Positions 21,922-30,720 of a DNA stretch of 33,298 bases are shown here, piece after piece. A program made the translations under genes and the position numbers. How positions within the stretch are numbered: position 1 is the stretch's first letter; every line of letters begins with the position of its first letter. Location of the stretch: positions 1 to 33,298 of the forward strand of contig JAKEEG010000084.1 of the NCBI GenBank assembly GCA_022616555.1. Direction: 5' to 3'. The notes below the pieces were generated by a model. The model had not been told where the DNA came from. It ran no database searches and saw only the letters and a program-made list of their open reading frames with translations. This DNA comes from Ignavibacteriota bacterium (GTDB lineage Bacteria; Bacteroidota; Ignavibacteria; UBA10030).

Positions 21922-22524
21922 ATGAATTGGAAAGTACTTGTGTTCTCTCTCTTCGCCTTTCTCCCTTCAGCGTTTGGCCAATACTGCGGGACAGAGTACC
22001 AAGCACGGTTTTTAGTTCATGTTCAACAAATTCCTCCTGAAAGATCCACCGGCTTTGCAGGCTGGTTCATACTTCCCAATGTGATGAATACGGACCCCTT
22101 TCGAACCTATACTATGGCGGGAATGATCTTCCGTTCAGATAAACGGTGGCTAGAAACGATGGCAGGACTTCGACTAGATAACAAGGGAAAAACAGAAACG
22201 ACAATCGACGTTCGCGTGCTCGACCAAAGTCTGCCTTGGCTGGAGATCTTTACTGAAGTTGAGTATAGCTTGACCACGAGGCAATGGTACTTCTCCCCGA
22301 TCCTTACAACGTCGTTGTCAAGCGGAACAATCGGGATCAAGGCAGGAGCCGAATTCGACTTTTTTCTCCACCCCCAACGCACGAGCATTTTTTACGGGCC
22401 TCGCGTGAGCGTACATTTTCCCGTCTCCGAGAGTATCGTCCGAAATGTTGCTTTTGCAACAGCTTACAGGCTCCAGGTAAACGGAGAACCGGTGATTAGG
22501 CAGTATTTGCTGTTCAATTTTTAG
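21922..22524 (+). CDS. Exported protein of unknown function
   Basis: 200 residues starting at ATG 21922 with a clear signal peptide (MNWKVLVFSLFAFLPSAFGQ). The rest alternates hydrophobic and polar residues and ends RLQVNGEPVIRQYLLFNF, with an aromatic C-terminus as in outer-membrane barrels. I count roughly eight possible strands, so a small barrel is a reasonable guess only. The frame extends upstream to 21811 through the chrB remnant; the signal peptide decides for 21922. It shares a transcript with chrB in all likelihood. Confidence 0.7.
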   Translation: MNWKVLVFSLFAFLPSAFGQYCGTEYQARFLVHVQQIPPERSTGFAGWFILPNVMNTDPFRTYTMAGMIFRSDKRWLETMAGLRLDNKGKTETTIDVRVLDQSLPWLEIFTEVEYSLTTRQWYFSPILTTSLSSGTIGIKAGAEFDFFLHPQRTSIFYGPRVSVHFPVSESIVRNVAFATAYRLQVNGEPVIRQYLLFNF

Positions 22525-22603
22525 CCCCACCCCTACATAAAACACAGTAGTCAATAGTAACGAGTCACTCCATCTTCTGCAGTAGTTTTCAAAATACTCT
22601 CTC

Positions 22604-22740
22604 TTGCCGATTGTTTCCCGGCAACAGTCTTGCGTTCTTACACGCAGAAATTGAGACACCGTCTAACCGACGGGAAGTGAACAAACCCCCTTAGTTCATG
22701 AGGAGAGGGAACGGTGATGAAGCACGACCTAAGGGGGTTT
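22604..22740 (+). ncRNA. Candidate structured leader or small RNA ending in a terminator-like stem
   Basis: Four consecutive stems: TTGCCG/CGGCAA (22604-22624), TGCGT/ACGCA (22631-22646), CCGTC/GACGG (22659-22673) and a 12-bp perfect stem AAACCCCCTTAG (22683-22694) with CTAAGGGGGTTT (22729-22740) followed by ATTTAAA. The loop of the last stem has an inner TTCAT/ATGAA pair, an AGGAG (22701-22705) and a tiny frame ATG 22717 to TAA 22746 (MKHDLRGFI) whose codons lie in the 3' arm. The layout fits an attenuator or small RNA upstream of the receiver genes. It matches no riboswitch class I know. It may instead be only the terminator of the preceding gene. Confidence 0.45.
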
Positions 22741-22789
22741 ATTTAAACCGCTTCACCGAAAAGCATCTGAGCAAGCCCAGAGGTATGCC

Positions 22790-23197
22790 ATGAAAACGAT
22801 TCTGCTGGTCGAAGATGAACGAGACCTGTCCGACGTCCTCGGCATGGTCTTCAGCGAGGAAGGGTATGCTGTCTATCATATGCAGCAGGCGGAAGAGGCG
22901 TTGGAATTTTGCCTCCTCACAACTCCCGACCTTATCATTTCCGACGTTCAGCTGGGAGGCATGGACGGATTGGCATTCCTGAAAGTTGTGCGCGGTATTG
23001 GCCGGCTGCACCGGGTGCCGTTCGTGGTCGTGAGCGCAATGAACGACGCGTCGTTCGTCGGGATTGCAAAGGAATTCGGCGCGACGGCGTATTTCTCAAA
23101 ACCCTTTGACGTCGATGAACTTGTGGGAGCGGTGAACAGAATCCTGTCCCCGCAGAGAAAACACAAAAAATTGGTCTCGCTCAGACACGCGATATAA
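22790..23197 (+). CDS. Single-domain CheY-like response regulator, copy 1 of 3
   Basis: 135 residues, receiver only, no output domain. Key residues are present: the acidic pair E8/D9, phospho-acceptor D52 (LIISDVQLGGMDG), Ser82 in VVVSAMND and Lys104 in YFSKPFD. It should act by protein interaction or as a phosphate relay, cytosolic. The C-terminal extension is basic (SPQRKHKKLVSLRHAI). The terminator-like stem at 22683-22740 lies just upstream. Closely related copies follow at 23256 and 23710. Confidence 0.92.
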   Translation: MKTILLVEDERDLSDVLGMVFSEEGYAVYHMQQAEEALEFCLLTTPDLIISDVQLGGMDGLAFLKVVRGIGRLHRVPFVVVSAMNDASFVGIAKEFGATAYFSKPFDVDELVGAVNRILSPQRKHKKLVSLRHAI

Positions 23198-23255
23198 CGT
23201 GTCACGCGAGTTCATAATTCCAAACCATCATTCTCTGAGAAAACAAAAAATAACC

Positions 23256-23663
23256 ATGAAAACAATCCTGCTTGTGGAAGATGAACGAGGCCTAACCGAC
23301 GTGCTGCAAATGGTGTTTAGCAAGGAAGGATACCACGTGTATCGCATGCAAAGGGCTGAAGATGCGTTGGAATTTTGTCTCATGACCACTCCCGATATCA
23401 TCATCTCCGACATTAAATTGGGCGGGATGGACGGGCTGGCTTTCTTACAAATGGTGCGCGGTACTGAACGGCTACGCGATGTGCCGTTCGTGGTGATCAG
23501 TGCAACGGACAATTTGTCGTTTATCGGGATTGCGAAGGAATTCGGCGCCACGGCATATTTCTCAAAACCGCTCGATGTCGACGAGCTCGTTGAGGAAATC
23601 AACAATATCCTTTTGCCCCAGGTAAAAACTGAAGCACCGACTTCACACTGGCCGATAGTGTGA
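23256..23663 (+). CDS. Single-domain CheY-like response regulator, copy 2 of 3
   Basis: 135 residues from ATG 23256 (MKTILLVEDERGLTDVLQMV), the same length and opening as copies 1 and 3; the frame runs back to 23199, but that part is not shared. D9, D52 (IIISDIKLGGMDG), S82 and K104 (YFSKPLD) are all kept. It is 58 bases from copy 1 and 46 bases from copy 3, so the three are likely co-transcribed and arose by tandem duplication. The C-terminal tail (VKTEAPTSHWPIV) differs from those of the other copies. Confidence 0.92.
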   Translation: MKTILLVEDERGLTDVLQMVFSKEGYHVYRMQRAEDALEFCLMTTPDIIISDIKLGGMDGLAFLQMVRGTERLRDVPFVVISATDNLSFIGIAKEFGATAYFSKPLDVDELVEEINNILLPQVKTEAPTSHWPIV

Positions 23664-23709
23664 TAGTGTGACGGTATAGATCATTCCACAAAGAAAATCA
23701 CAAAATTCC

Positions 23710-24117
23710 ATGAAAACAATCCTGCTGGTCGAAGACGAGCCAAGCATAGCCGAAGTGCTGAAGATTGTATTCAGCAGCGAAGGATATACTGTATATCGCG
23801 TACAGACCGCTGAAGAAGCGCAGGAACTTTGCCTCACGATCATACCCGATATTATCATTTCCGACCTTAAATTAGAGGGAATGGACGGGCTGGCATTTCT
23901 GCAGATAGTGCGTGCTCACGAGAACTTGCAACTAATACCGTTTGTCGTGATCAGTGCAACGGGCGATCCATCGCTCGTTGGGGTTGCAAAGGAATTCGGC
24001 GCCACAGCGTACTTGTGGAGGCCATTCGATGACGAAGAACTTGTGGAAGTGGTCAGCCGCATTCTGATACCGCACAAGAAACACAGAACTTCAGTTTCAC
24101 TCTGGCCGTTGGTGTAA
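23710..24117 (+). CDS. Single-domain CheY-like response regulator, copy 3 of 3, Lys replaced by Arg
   Basis: 135 residues. D9, D52 (IIISDLKLEGMDG) and S82 are present, but the usually invariant lysine is Arg104 (AYLWRPFDDEEL, where the other copies have YFSKP). That lysine contacts the phosphoryl group and helps the switch, so this copy may be poorly switched or locked. The substitution also brings a Trp at 103. The TAA stop overlaps the terminator of the convergent phosphatase gene. Confidence 0.92.
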   Translation: MKTILLVEDEPSIAEVLKIVFSSEGYTVYRVQTAEEAQELCLTIIPDIIISDLKLEGMDGLAFLQIVRAHENLQLIPFVVISATGDPSLVGVAKEFGATAYLWRPFDDEELVEVVSRILIPHKKHRTSVSLWPLV

Positions 24118-24153
24118 AAAACCCTAATCCGAAGGCGTCCCGCCGAGAATTAG
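24116..24153 (-). terminator. Terminator of the minus-strand phosphatase gene
   Basis: CTAAT (24125-24129 region) pairs with ATTAG (24149-24153), and an inner stem GGCG/CGCC forms within. Read on the minus strand the hairpin is followed by GGG and six T (A-run 24116-24121). The A-run 24154-24161 on the other side gives no T-run for + transcripts. Confidence 0.6.
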
Positions 24154-24164
24154 AAAAAAAATAT

Positions 24165-25256
24165 TTACTCCCTCCTAATAATAACCAGCGACAAATCGTC
24201 GTTTCGATAGGCATCTCCGATAAACCTGTCTACCTCGTGGACGATCTCTTCGCCCAAACTCTGCGCTGTGCGTTTTTGAGAAGTGGAAAGCAAGTTCATC
24301 AACCGGTCGATACCAAAAAAAACGCCTTGCATGTTGCTCGCCTCTGTCACGCCGTCTGAATACGCTACGAACACATCGCCCTGCTTCAGCTCGGCGCTAC
24401 GCTCCGTGTAAGAGGTTGTGCCGACTAGCCCGAGCGCAGCTTCGCCTTTTGGCAACTGGTCGATTTTCCCTTTGCGGATAACGAGCGGCGGGTAATGTCC
24501 GGCGTTCACGTACCGCAGCGCGCCGGTATTCGGTTTTAGCTCAACGTACAAGAGAGATGCAAAAATGTTCGGCAGGCTGTCGCGGTGAAAAATCTCGTTC
24601 ATTTTCGCGACCAATTTGGCAAGCGAGCGCATATCCGGCGCGAGCGCCCGTACCGTCGCCTGAATCTTTGCCGTGAGCAGCGCTGCTTTCAGCCCCTTCC
24701 CGCTCACATCCGCCAGCGTCACCGCGGCGATGTTCTTTTCAAGTTCAAGATAGTCGACAAGGTCGCCGCCGACTTCGTTTGCCGGTCGGGTAAAAACCCA
24801 AAGTGACCATCCCGGCAGCGACTGGCTCCGCTCCGGCATGAGGGCTTGTTGAATTTTTCTGCCCGCTTCAAGCTCGTCGCGCGCGAGCAGTTTGTCTTTT
24901 AGCTCGAGCATCAACACCAACAGGATGAGCATACTGCCGAAAAAATCCAGATTGTCCACCTGTACTCCCTCGGCATTCATCTCCGGGTTGAAAAATACCA
25001 GCACAATTCCCAATACAAGAAGAATGCGGCGCCCGGGGGAGACTTTCAACAGCATACTTTTGAGAATCCACCATGCGAAGAAGAACGCGCTTTTGAAGAT
25101 GTTCATCTTCTTGAGGCGCTCCTTTTTTTCGGGGCTGATGTAAAATTCGCGGATGGCGCGCATATCCCGCACGAAGTTCGTCCCTAACGAGCCAGAGCGG
25201 AAATCGTCTCGTAGGGCATCGCGCAAGCGCTGGTCGGCAGATTGTTCATTACTCAA
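24165..25256 (-). CDS. Membrane-anchored SpoIIE/RsbU-type PP2C phosphatase
   Basis: 363 residues. A charged N-terminus (1-50) is followed by membrane segments at about 55-70, 76-90 and 105-118, a coiled link (ARDELEAGRKIQQALMP, as in RsbU proteins) and the SpoIIE domain from about 145. Metal-binding acidic residues are visible in NEVGGDLVDYLEL (D165), LADVSGKG (D183), YSDGVTEA and RNDDLSLVII. Such enzymes dephosphorylate serine or threonine on anti-sigma antagonists; no partner STAS or anti-sigma gene is in the window. Start is TTG 25256 behind AGGAAGG on the minus strand with 10-base spacing. It is convergent with the three receivers, and a receiver could control it in trans. Confidence 0.93.
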   Translation of the reverse strand: MSNEQSADQRLRDALRDDFRSGSLGTNFVRDMRAIREFYISPEKKERLKKMNIFKSAFFFAWWILKSMLLKVSPGRRILLVLGIVLVFFNPEMNAEGVQVDNLDFFGSMLILLVLMLELKDKLLARDELEAGRKIQQALMPERSQSLPGWSLWVFTRPANEVGGDLVDYLELEKNIAAVTLADVSGKGLKAALLTAKIQATVRALAPDMRSLAKLVAKMNEIFHRDSLPNIFASLLYVELKPNTGALRYVNAGHYPPLVIRKGKIDQLPKGEAALGLVGTTSYTERSAELKQGDVFVAYSDGVTEASNMQGVFFGIDRLMNLLSTSQKRTAQSLGEEIVHEVDRFIGDAYRNDDLSLVIIRRE

Positions 25257-25381
25257 GGCTATGATACCTTCCTGACTATAATAGTCAACATATCATACGG
25301 AAAAAATGCCGAATTGTTGTATGAATTTTTTAATGGTCAGAAGTTACCTCCTGCCTCATTTACTATAAAACCCCCTCTGTG

Positions 25382-25402
25382 TCTCCCCCTGTTAGGGGGA
25401 GA
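25382..25402. repeat. TCTCCCCC/GGGGGAGA palindrome
   Basis: Perfect 8-base arms around TGTTA in the divergent gap between the phosphatase and the DUF5916 gene (25257-25540). The rest of that gap is AT-rich and must hold both promoters; no strong consensus pair stands out. A small palindrome GAAAAATTTTTC lies at 25452-25463. Confidence 0.6.
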
Positions 25403-25540
25403 GCACTAATCTTCAGCATCACACAGAGATATTCTTAATTAACGATGGGCTGAAAAATTTTTCCAAAAACCGGTAACCTTTCTTGATTCTGACACGTAAA
25501 TTGACGAGCATTACATCACTCATTTTCGCCGGAGGCTGAC

Positions 25541-27715
25541 TTGAACCGTTCGTTGCGCCTATTTTTCGCCGTCATTGTACTTCTTGCCGTCACACACAAC
25601 TTGCTTGCCAGCGACCTGCGTACCTTAAACTCTTTGGAGCCAATGCGGCCGTTGCGCGCAGAAACAGCCCCTGTCATCGACGGCAAGCTGGATGACGCAA
25701 TCTGGCAGCAAGCGCCCTCAGTAACGGGATTCCGCTCGTTCATTCCCGATTTCGGGAAAGCAATACCGGAATCCACTATAGTCTATATGGCATATGACCG
25801 CGAAAATTTATATTTCGCGTTCAAGTGTCTCGACCCTACACCCTCAGAAATTAAGGCTGAGATCACCAGCCGCGACAACAATCGCAGTCACGATTTTGTC
25901 TGTATCAATCTGGATTCGTTCAACGACCAGCAGTCGCTGTACGCGCTGTATGTCAATCCGCTCGGGATTCAGGGTGATAGCCGCTTTGCTGCCGGCAACG
26001 AAGATTTCAGCGTCGACCTCATTTGGTATAGCGCCGGAGAAATTACCAGCGAAGGCTATAATGTGGAAATTCAAGTGCCCGTTAAAAGCATCCGCTACTC
26101 GGACGAAGAGCCAGTCGTGATGACCGTCTTCTTTGAGCGAAGAGTGAGCAAACGCTCGGAGCACGTCTCCTATCCCTCGCTCGACCCGGCCAAAGGTTAT
26201 CAATTTTTGACTCAGATGCAGCCGATCGTGTATCAAGACCTCGAGCCGTACAATTTATTCGAAGTCCTTCCGGCGGTAACGTACAGCCAGCGGTACCAAG
26301 CAGCTCAAGGCGAGCTTGCTAAAGACGAAGACAAAGGCGAACTGAGTCTTACAGTGAAGTACGGCATTACGTCCAACCTGACACTCGATGGGACGTACAA
26401 CCCTGACTTCAGCCAAGTCGAAGCAGATGCTGGGCAAGTGGATGTGAACTTGCGCTACGGACTGTTCTTTCCGGAGAAGCGGCCTTTCTTCCTTGAAGGA
26501 ACGGAAATTTTCAGTCTCTCGGCAACAGGCAACGCGCAGGTCGTTCATACGCGAACGATCGTTAATCCGCTCGTAGGAATAAAACTCTCAGGCAAAATCA
26601 GTGAGAAGAGCACTATCGCTGCGCTCTACGCGGTGGACGAGCTGCTGGACCCTCAGGGAAAACTCACTGGAGAAAAGGCAGTATTTCCGGTCGTTCGGTA
26701 TAAGCATGCATTGGGCGAGGACAGCTACATCGGCGGTATTTTTACGGGCCGAGAACTGAGCACTGGCGGAAACCGCGTGGCAGGCGCGGACGGCTTTCTG
26801 CGGCTTTCGGCTTCCGGTTACTTGACCTACCAGGCCCTTGCATCACAAACGAGCATTGAAAACCCCGACACAAAATTCGACGGACATGCGGTGACTGCGT
26901 ACTATAGTAACGAAACACGCGACCTTGACATTCAAATCGGCGCGTCGAAGCTGTCCCAAAATTTCTCCGCTGACGCGGGCTACGTGACGCGCACGGGAAT
27001 CGTTTCGTTCAACGGATTGGTGCGTCCTAAAATTTACCCGGAATCGCAAACAGTGCGACGCATTACTTTTACGCTGTATTCCGAGCAAATACTGGATGAC
27101 TTGAGCGACTTATGGGAAACATACAATTCCCTGACTATCAGTACTACGCTGAGGGGGGCACTCAGCGCAACCGCGCGCGCTATTTATTCAAACGAAATTT
27201 TCCTCGGCAATCGCTATAACACGAGCGGCTTTTTTTTCTCGGGGGGTGGGCAGTTCTTGAAGCAACTGAACGCCAGCCTAACTTATCAGAGGGGCCAAGC
27301 GATTTTCTTTTCTGCTACTCCGTTTCAGGGCAGAACAAGCCGGTTGACCGGGACGGTTATTTTCCAGCCATGGAACCAATTTGAAGCAAACGTCAGCATC
27401 ACGTACGTGGATTTTTACAAGGACTCAGACGGGCAAAAGATTTATGAGTACCCAATAACGCGCGGCAAGCTGACATACCAACTCAACCAATACCTCTTCT
27501 TCCGCGGGATCGCCGAATACAACAAATTCCGCCGCACGCTGTTGAGCGATTTCCTCGTTTCCTTTACCTATATTCCCGGCACGGTCTTCCATGCGGGGTA
27601 CGGCTCGCTCTACCAGCGCGCAAAGTGGGAGAACTCCGCTTATGTCAACGCAGACGATTTCCTCGAAACGCGCCGCGGGTTCTTCCTGAAGATGTCCTAT
27701 TTGTGGAGGATGTGA
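25541..27715 (+). CDS. DUF5916 outer-membrane protein with CBM9-like domain
   Basis: 724 residues. A signal peptide (1-23, HNLLAS) is followed by a CBM9-like carbohydrate-binding fold (about 35-235: APVIDGKLDDAIWQQAPSVT, VYMAYDRENLYFAFKCLDP, YNVEIQVPVKSIRY) and then a long region of alternating strands to the end (LSLTVKYGITSNLTLDGTYN, PDFSQVEADAGQVDVNLRYG, FFPEKRPFFLEGTEIF), the DUF5916 barrel signature. The last residues (FFLKMSYLWRM) are aromatic and strand-like, as expected for an outer-membrane barrel. Start is TTG 25541 with GGAGG at 25531. DUF5916 proteins are common in Bacteroidota and related phyla and are suspected of glycan or peptide handling; the role is not established. Confidence 0.92.
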   Translation: MNRSLRLFFAVIVLLAVTHNLLASDLRTLNSLEPMRPLRAETAPVIDGKLDDAIWQQAPSVTGFRSFIPDFGKAIPESTIVYMAYDRENLYFAFKCLDPTPSEIKAEITSRDNNRSHDFVCINLDSFNDQQSLYALYVNPLGIQGDSRFAAGNEDFSVDLIWYSAGEITSEGYNVEIQVPVKSIRYSDEEPVVMTVFFERRVSKRSEHVSYPSLDPAKGYQFLTQMQPIVYQDLEPYNLFEVLPAVTYSQRYQAAQGELAKDEDKGELSLTVKYGITSNLTLDGTYNPDFSQVEADAGQVDVNLRYGLFFPEKRPFFLEGTEIFSLSATGNAQVVHTRTIVNPLVGIKLSGKISEKSTIAALYAVDELLDPQGKLTGEKAVFPVVRYKHALGEDSYIGGIFTGRELSTGGNRVAGADGFLRLSASGYLTYQALASQTSIENPDTKFDGHAVTAYYSNETRDLDIQIGASKLSQNFSADAGYVTRTGIVSFNGLVRPKIYPESQTVRRITFTLYSEQILDDLSDLWETYNSLTISTTLRGALSATARAIYSNEIFLGNRYNTSGFFFSGGGQFLKQLNASLTYQRGQAIFFSATPFQGRTSRLTGTVIFQPWNQFEANVSITYVDFYKDSDGQKIYEYPITRGKLTYQLNQYLFFRGIAEYNKFRRTLLSDFLVSFTYIPGTVFHAGYGSLYQRAKWENSAYVNADDFLETRRGFFLKMSYLWRM

Positions 27716-27875
27716 TTCACCTCCGCAGTATGATGAAACTTTTTCCACTCTTAGCAGTCTAACCTCTGTCATTCGAAAATTTTGAGTGGCATCTAAAGAA
27801 AAATTCCTTATTATTGACACGTTCTGATTTGTTAGCTCCGCATGGAGTTTTATCACTGATAAACGAGGTCCACTC

Positions 27876-29066
27876 ATGCTTGCCCGACTAACAAAAAAAA
27901 CAACACTCCTCCTCGCGCTCAATATCATCCTTGGCAGCGCGTTGGCACTCGTGCTGTTTCTTCCCGAAGATAAGCAAATCATACTTTCTTCGCGCACATC
28001 GAATAAACCGGCAAACGACGATCTCTTCTCCTTCAATTATGCCGATTCCAGCCATTCATCTGTTCCCGGAAAATCGGATTATGCAGTCCCCAAAAATGAG
28101 CGCACCGATTATTTACGATCCATCCTTGATACTCTGTTCTTTGGCCGAAGGGGTGTCTCTGACGAGGAGAAGAGCATCCGCATCTTCCAATACGTTGCAA
28201 CGTCGATGAGGTTAAAAAATAATAACGGTACCGCCACCAGCATGTTGAAACAAGGCTACGCGTTTTGCTTCGGCAAATCAAAAGCCTTTACGACTCTGTG
28301 CCGCGTTGCCGGCATGCCTTCCCGCCAAGTCAGCTTCATGAATATCTCAAAGCTTTCAAGCCACGTGCTGAGTGAAGTGTTCTACGACAACGCCTGGCAC
28401 CTTTTTGACCCCACGTACGGAATATTCTTTTATTCCCGCCCGCAATACGACCGACAAGGCGCCGTGCTCTCGTTCCATGACCTCATCGAAAACGCCGAGA
28501 GCGGCTTTCCGATTCTCGGAGTTCCGAAGACCGGCGTCGGTTACTACAACCTCAACATGCGATACTCGCTTGTACGCACCGTTCTTGATAACGGCGATCA
28601 GCTCGATGACAATGGGATGTCCGTTGCCGCATACCGGAACGCCATCCGAACAGCGTTCCCCGTCGCCTATGGCAGCAGCGATTTGATTTCCTTCCCGGTC
28701 GATGCAAATATCTCAGCCGACAGCGAGCAATGGTTTGGGCAAGTGAACGGTTCCGCAAGCGACATGGGAGACTACGTGCCGCGATTTTCCGGGAGCCACT
28801 ACCTTGGACAGGCGAACCCGCCGGGGTTTCACACATGGCTCATTAAAACCAAACCGTTATCGACAATTCACATCGAGTATTATAGCACGGGAGCCAATCC
28901 ACCCGAGCTGATACTGGTCCCGTTGCGCGCCGCCAAAGTGATCGAAACTACACGTGAAGAAACCAAAACCACGTTTACGTTTTACACCGCCGGCCGCACC
29001 TCCATCGTCTCCATTTATTGCCCCGAAAAGCTGTTTACCGTTGACGCGATGCGTATTTTTCGCTAA
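27876..29066 (+). CDS. Exported transglutaminase-like (cysteine protease fold) protein
   Basis: 396 residues. The N-terminus has a signal anchor (9-30). A transglutaminase core lies at about 85-190 with the triad C131 (GYAFCFGKSKAFTTLCRVAG), H163 (SSHVLSEVFYDNAWHLFD) and D178 (FDPTYG). The C-terminal 180 residues are beta-rich with no assigned domain. Bacterial proteins of this type are more often peptidases or peptide cross-linkers than true transglutaminases. It probably acts in the periplasm. Start at ATG 27876, with GAGG 5 bases upstream. Confidence 0.88.
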   Translation: MLARLTKKTTLLLALNIILGSALALVLFLPEDKQIILSSRTSNKPANDDLFSFNYADSSHSSVPGKSDYAVPKNERTDYLRSILDTLFFGRRGVSDEEKSIRIFQYVATSMRLKNNNGTATSMLKQGYAFCFGKSKAFTTLCRVAGMPSRQVSFMNISKLSSHVLSEVFYDNAWHLFDPTYGIFFYSRPQYDRQGAVLSFHDLIENAESGFPILGVPKTGVGYYNLNMRYSLVRTVLDNGDQLDDNGMSVAAYRNAIRTAFPVAYGSSDLISFPVDANISADSEQWFGQVNGSASDMGDYVPRFSGSHYLGQANPPGFHTWLIKTKPLSTIHIEYYSTGANPPELILVPLRAAKVIETTREETKTTFTFYTAGRTSIVSIYCPEKLFTVDAMRIFR

Positions 29067-29086
29067 CATCCCACACAGGTAACATT

Positions 29087-29515
29087 ATGATGTGGGATAC
29101 ATTTATCGAACAAACGAACGTGTTCGCCGTGCTGACTGCCGGCGGCGCGTATTTTCTTCTCGGCGCGCTGTGGTACTCGGTGCTGTTCGGCAACGCATGG
29201 TCGCGGGGCCTCGAAGAACACGGCGTGGATATCGACGAGCCGACCGGTAAAGAAGCGGCCGTGAAGCTCCTGATCACCTTTCTTGGCAATTTCTTTGCCG
29301 CATTTGCCATGTCGTACCTTGTGTACTGGACTGGGTCGTACCGCTTCGCGTCCGGGCTCGCATTGGGACTTGTCAGCGGATTGTGTTTCAGCGCCGTGGG
29401 CATCGGTATCTCGTACGCGTGGGAAGGCAAGCCTTTAAAATTATTCCTCATCGACAGCAGTTACCACGTCATCGGCATTACTCTGACGGGAATTATTCTT
29501 TCTGTGTGGAAATAA
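29087..29515 (+). CDS. DUF1761 membrane protein
   Basis: 142 residues with four membrane segments (about 13-33, 60-82, 88-108, 120-139). The block YFLLGALWYSVLFGNAWSRG near the N-terminus and the later GLVSGLCFSAVGIGISYAWE are typical of DUF1761. The gene starts 20 bases after the transglutaminase stop, so co-transcription is likely. Function unknown. Confidence 0.85.
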   Translation: MMWDTFIEQTNVFAVLTAGGAYFLLGALWYSVLFGNAWSRGLEEHGVDIDEPTGKEAAVKLLITFLGNFFAAFAMSYLVYWTGSYRFASGLALGLVSGLCFSAVGIGISYAWEGKPLKLFLIDSSYHVIGITLTGIILSVWK

Positions 29516-29542
29516 CCACGAGCATTTTTGAGGAGTACGCAT

Positions 29543-29728
29543 ATGAAGCAAACATCTCTCATCGTTCCTCCGGACTTTCGCAAAGCACTGAACCGCGATA
29601 GGAAAGCGAAAGGCAACTTCGAAACAATGCCCCCTTCTCACAAGCGCGAATATATCGAGGCGATTGTGGAAGCCAAAAAAACCGGAAACGAGGCAGAGAA
29701 GAATTTCGCAGGCTGTTGCTATGATTAA
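29543..29728 (+). CDS. Short YdeI/OmdA-type protein (C-terminal domain only)
   Basis: 61 residues from ATG 29543, with AGGAG 7 bases upstream. The sequence LIVPPDFRKALNRDRKAKGN and FETMPPSHKREYIEAIVEAK matches the small C-terminal domain of YdeI/OmpD-associated proteins, where it follows a larger N-terminal domain. Here that larger domain is missing and the gene stands alone with its own ribosome site, so it is either a genuine short form or a decayed remnant. It ends KNFAGCCYD, with two adjacent cysteines. Confidence 0.75.
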   Translation: MKQTSLIVPPDFRKALNRDRKAKGNFETMPPSHKREYIEAIVEAKKTGNEAEKNFAGCCYD

Positions 29729-29868
29729 AGCGTACTCGCGTTAGCCACGTTGGGCACCCACCGTTTTATAAAGTAAACAATCCATAACACCTGCCCGCTT
29801 GAAACTCGCCGAACGTTTCGTTACGTTGATAGACAGTTTTAGCCTCTTTCCTCAACATCAGGCACACC

Positions 29869-30252
29869 ATGCACACATTCAAGAATGCCGTTTCGTGGTT
29901 TGAGATTCCCGTGAAAGACATCGCGCGGGCGAAACAATTTTACGAGCAGATTTTCGAAGCGCAATTACAGTCATTCTATATCGAGAACGTGCTCCAAATG
30001 GCGCTTTTCCCTGTCTCGGATGGAAGCGTGGGCGGTGCGTTGGTGGAAAATCAAAAATTCTATCACTCAAGCCACGAGGGGCCGCTTGTGTATCTCAACG
30101 GCAATCCAGACTTGCAGGCGGTCGTTGACCGCATAGAAGAGCACGGAGGGAAAATCCTCATCGCCAAACGGCAAATCAGTCCTGAACGCGGCTATATGGC
30201 GGTGTTCGAGGATAGCGAGGGAAACAGAGTGGCATTGCATTCAAGCAGATAA
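29869..30252 (+). CDS. VOC-family (glyoxalase-like) protein
   Basis: 127 residues forming one vicinal-oxygen-chelate module: VSWFEIPVKDIARAKQFYEQ, a middle strand LQMALFPVSD, VYLNGNPDLQAVVDRIEEHG and the closing RGYMAVFEDSEGNRVALHSS. The metal-binding positions are not complete enough to assign an activity; family members bind metals and include dioxygenases, isomerases and resistance proteins. ATG 29869 has no strong ribosome site. A methylglyoxal synthase lies two genes downstream, so a glyoxalase-like role is possible, but nothing else supports it. Confidence 0.85.
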   Translation: MHTFKNAVSWFEIPVKDIARAKQFYEQIFEAQLQSFYIENVLQMALFPVSDGSVGGALVENQKFYHSSHEGPLVYLNGNPDLQAVVDRIEEHGGKILIAKRQISPERGYMAVFEDSEGNRVALHSSR

Positions 30253-30289
30253 TCCTTGGCAATCACACCTATCTCTCAAAGGAGATTCT

Positions 30290-30712
30290 ATGAACTGGAA
30301 ACTCATTCTGTTGGTGTCGTGTCTCGGTCTGCTGATGAGCGTTCTTTCGATCTTCGGCCTCACGCAAGGCATTGAGCCGTTTCTTTGGGTTCCGATTGCG
30401 CTCGGTAGCGCGTATATCCTCGCCAGCAAACTGTCGTCGAAGCACTTTCTCGCCGGACTCATCGCCGGCTTCCTCATGGGCTTGATCAACGGCGTTATGC
30501 AAAGCAGCTTCTACGATACGTACATCGCGAACAACCCACAGATTGCCGAAAGCATGAATGCTCAACCCATACCCGGCGGCATGACCCCACAGCTTGTTTT
30601 CTTGATGAGTGGCCTTATCGTCGGCGTCGTCTATGGGATCATTCTAGGGTTATTGACATTTGGAGCTTCAAAAATTTTTAAGAAATCTGCCGAAACATCC
30701 ACACTAACTTAA
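30290..30712 (+). CDS. Small membrane protein, unknown function
   Basis: 140 residues with four hydrophobic segments (about 5-25, 30-47, 51-69 and 102-127) and a polar loop ([20 protein letters not shown]). ATG 30290 has AAGGAG 6 bases upstream. It ends 8 bases before mgsA, so the two are almost certainly co-transcribed. Family not recognised. Confidence 0.75.
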   Translation: MNWKLILLVSCLGLLMSVLSIFGLTQGIEPFLWVPIALGSAYILASKLSSKHFLAGLIAGFLMGLINGVMQSSFYDTYIANNPQIAESMNAQPIPGGMTPQLVFLMSGLIVGVVYGIILGLLTFGASKIFKKSAETSTLT

Positions 30713-30720
30713 GGAAACGC

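Noticed and set aside
22604-22740. Known riboswitch (TPP, c-di-GMP, fluoride) upstream of the receiver genes
   Set aside because: None of the conserved cores of these classes is present, so only an unnamed structured RNA is proposed.
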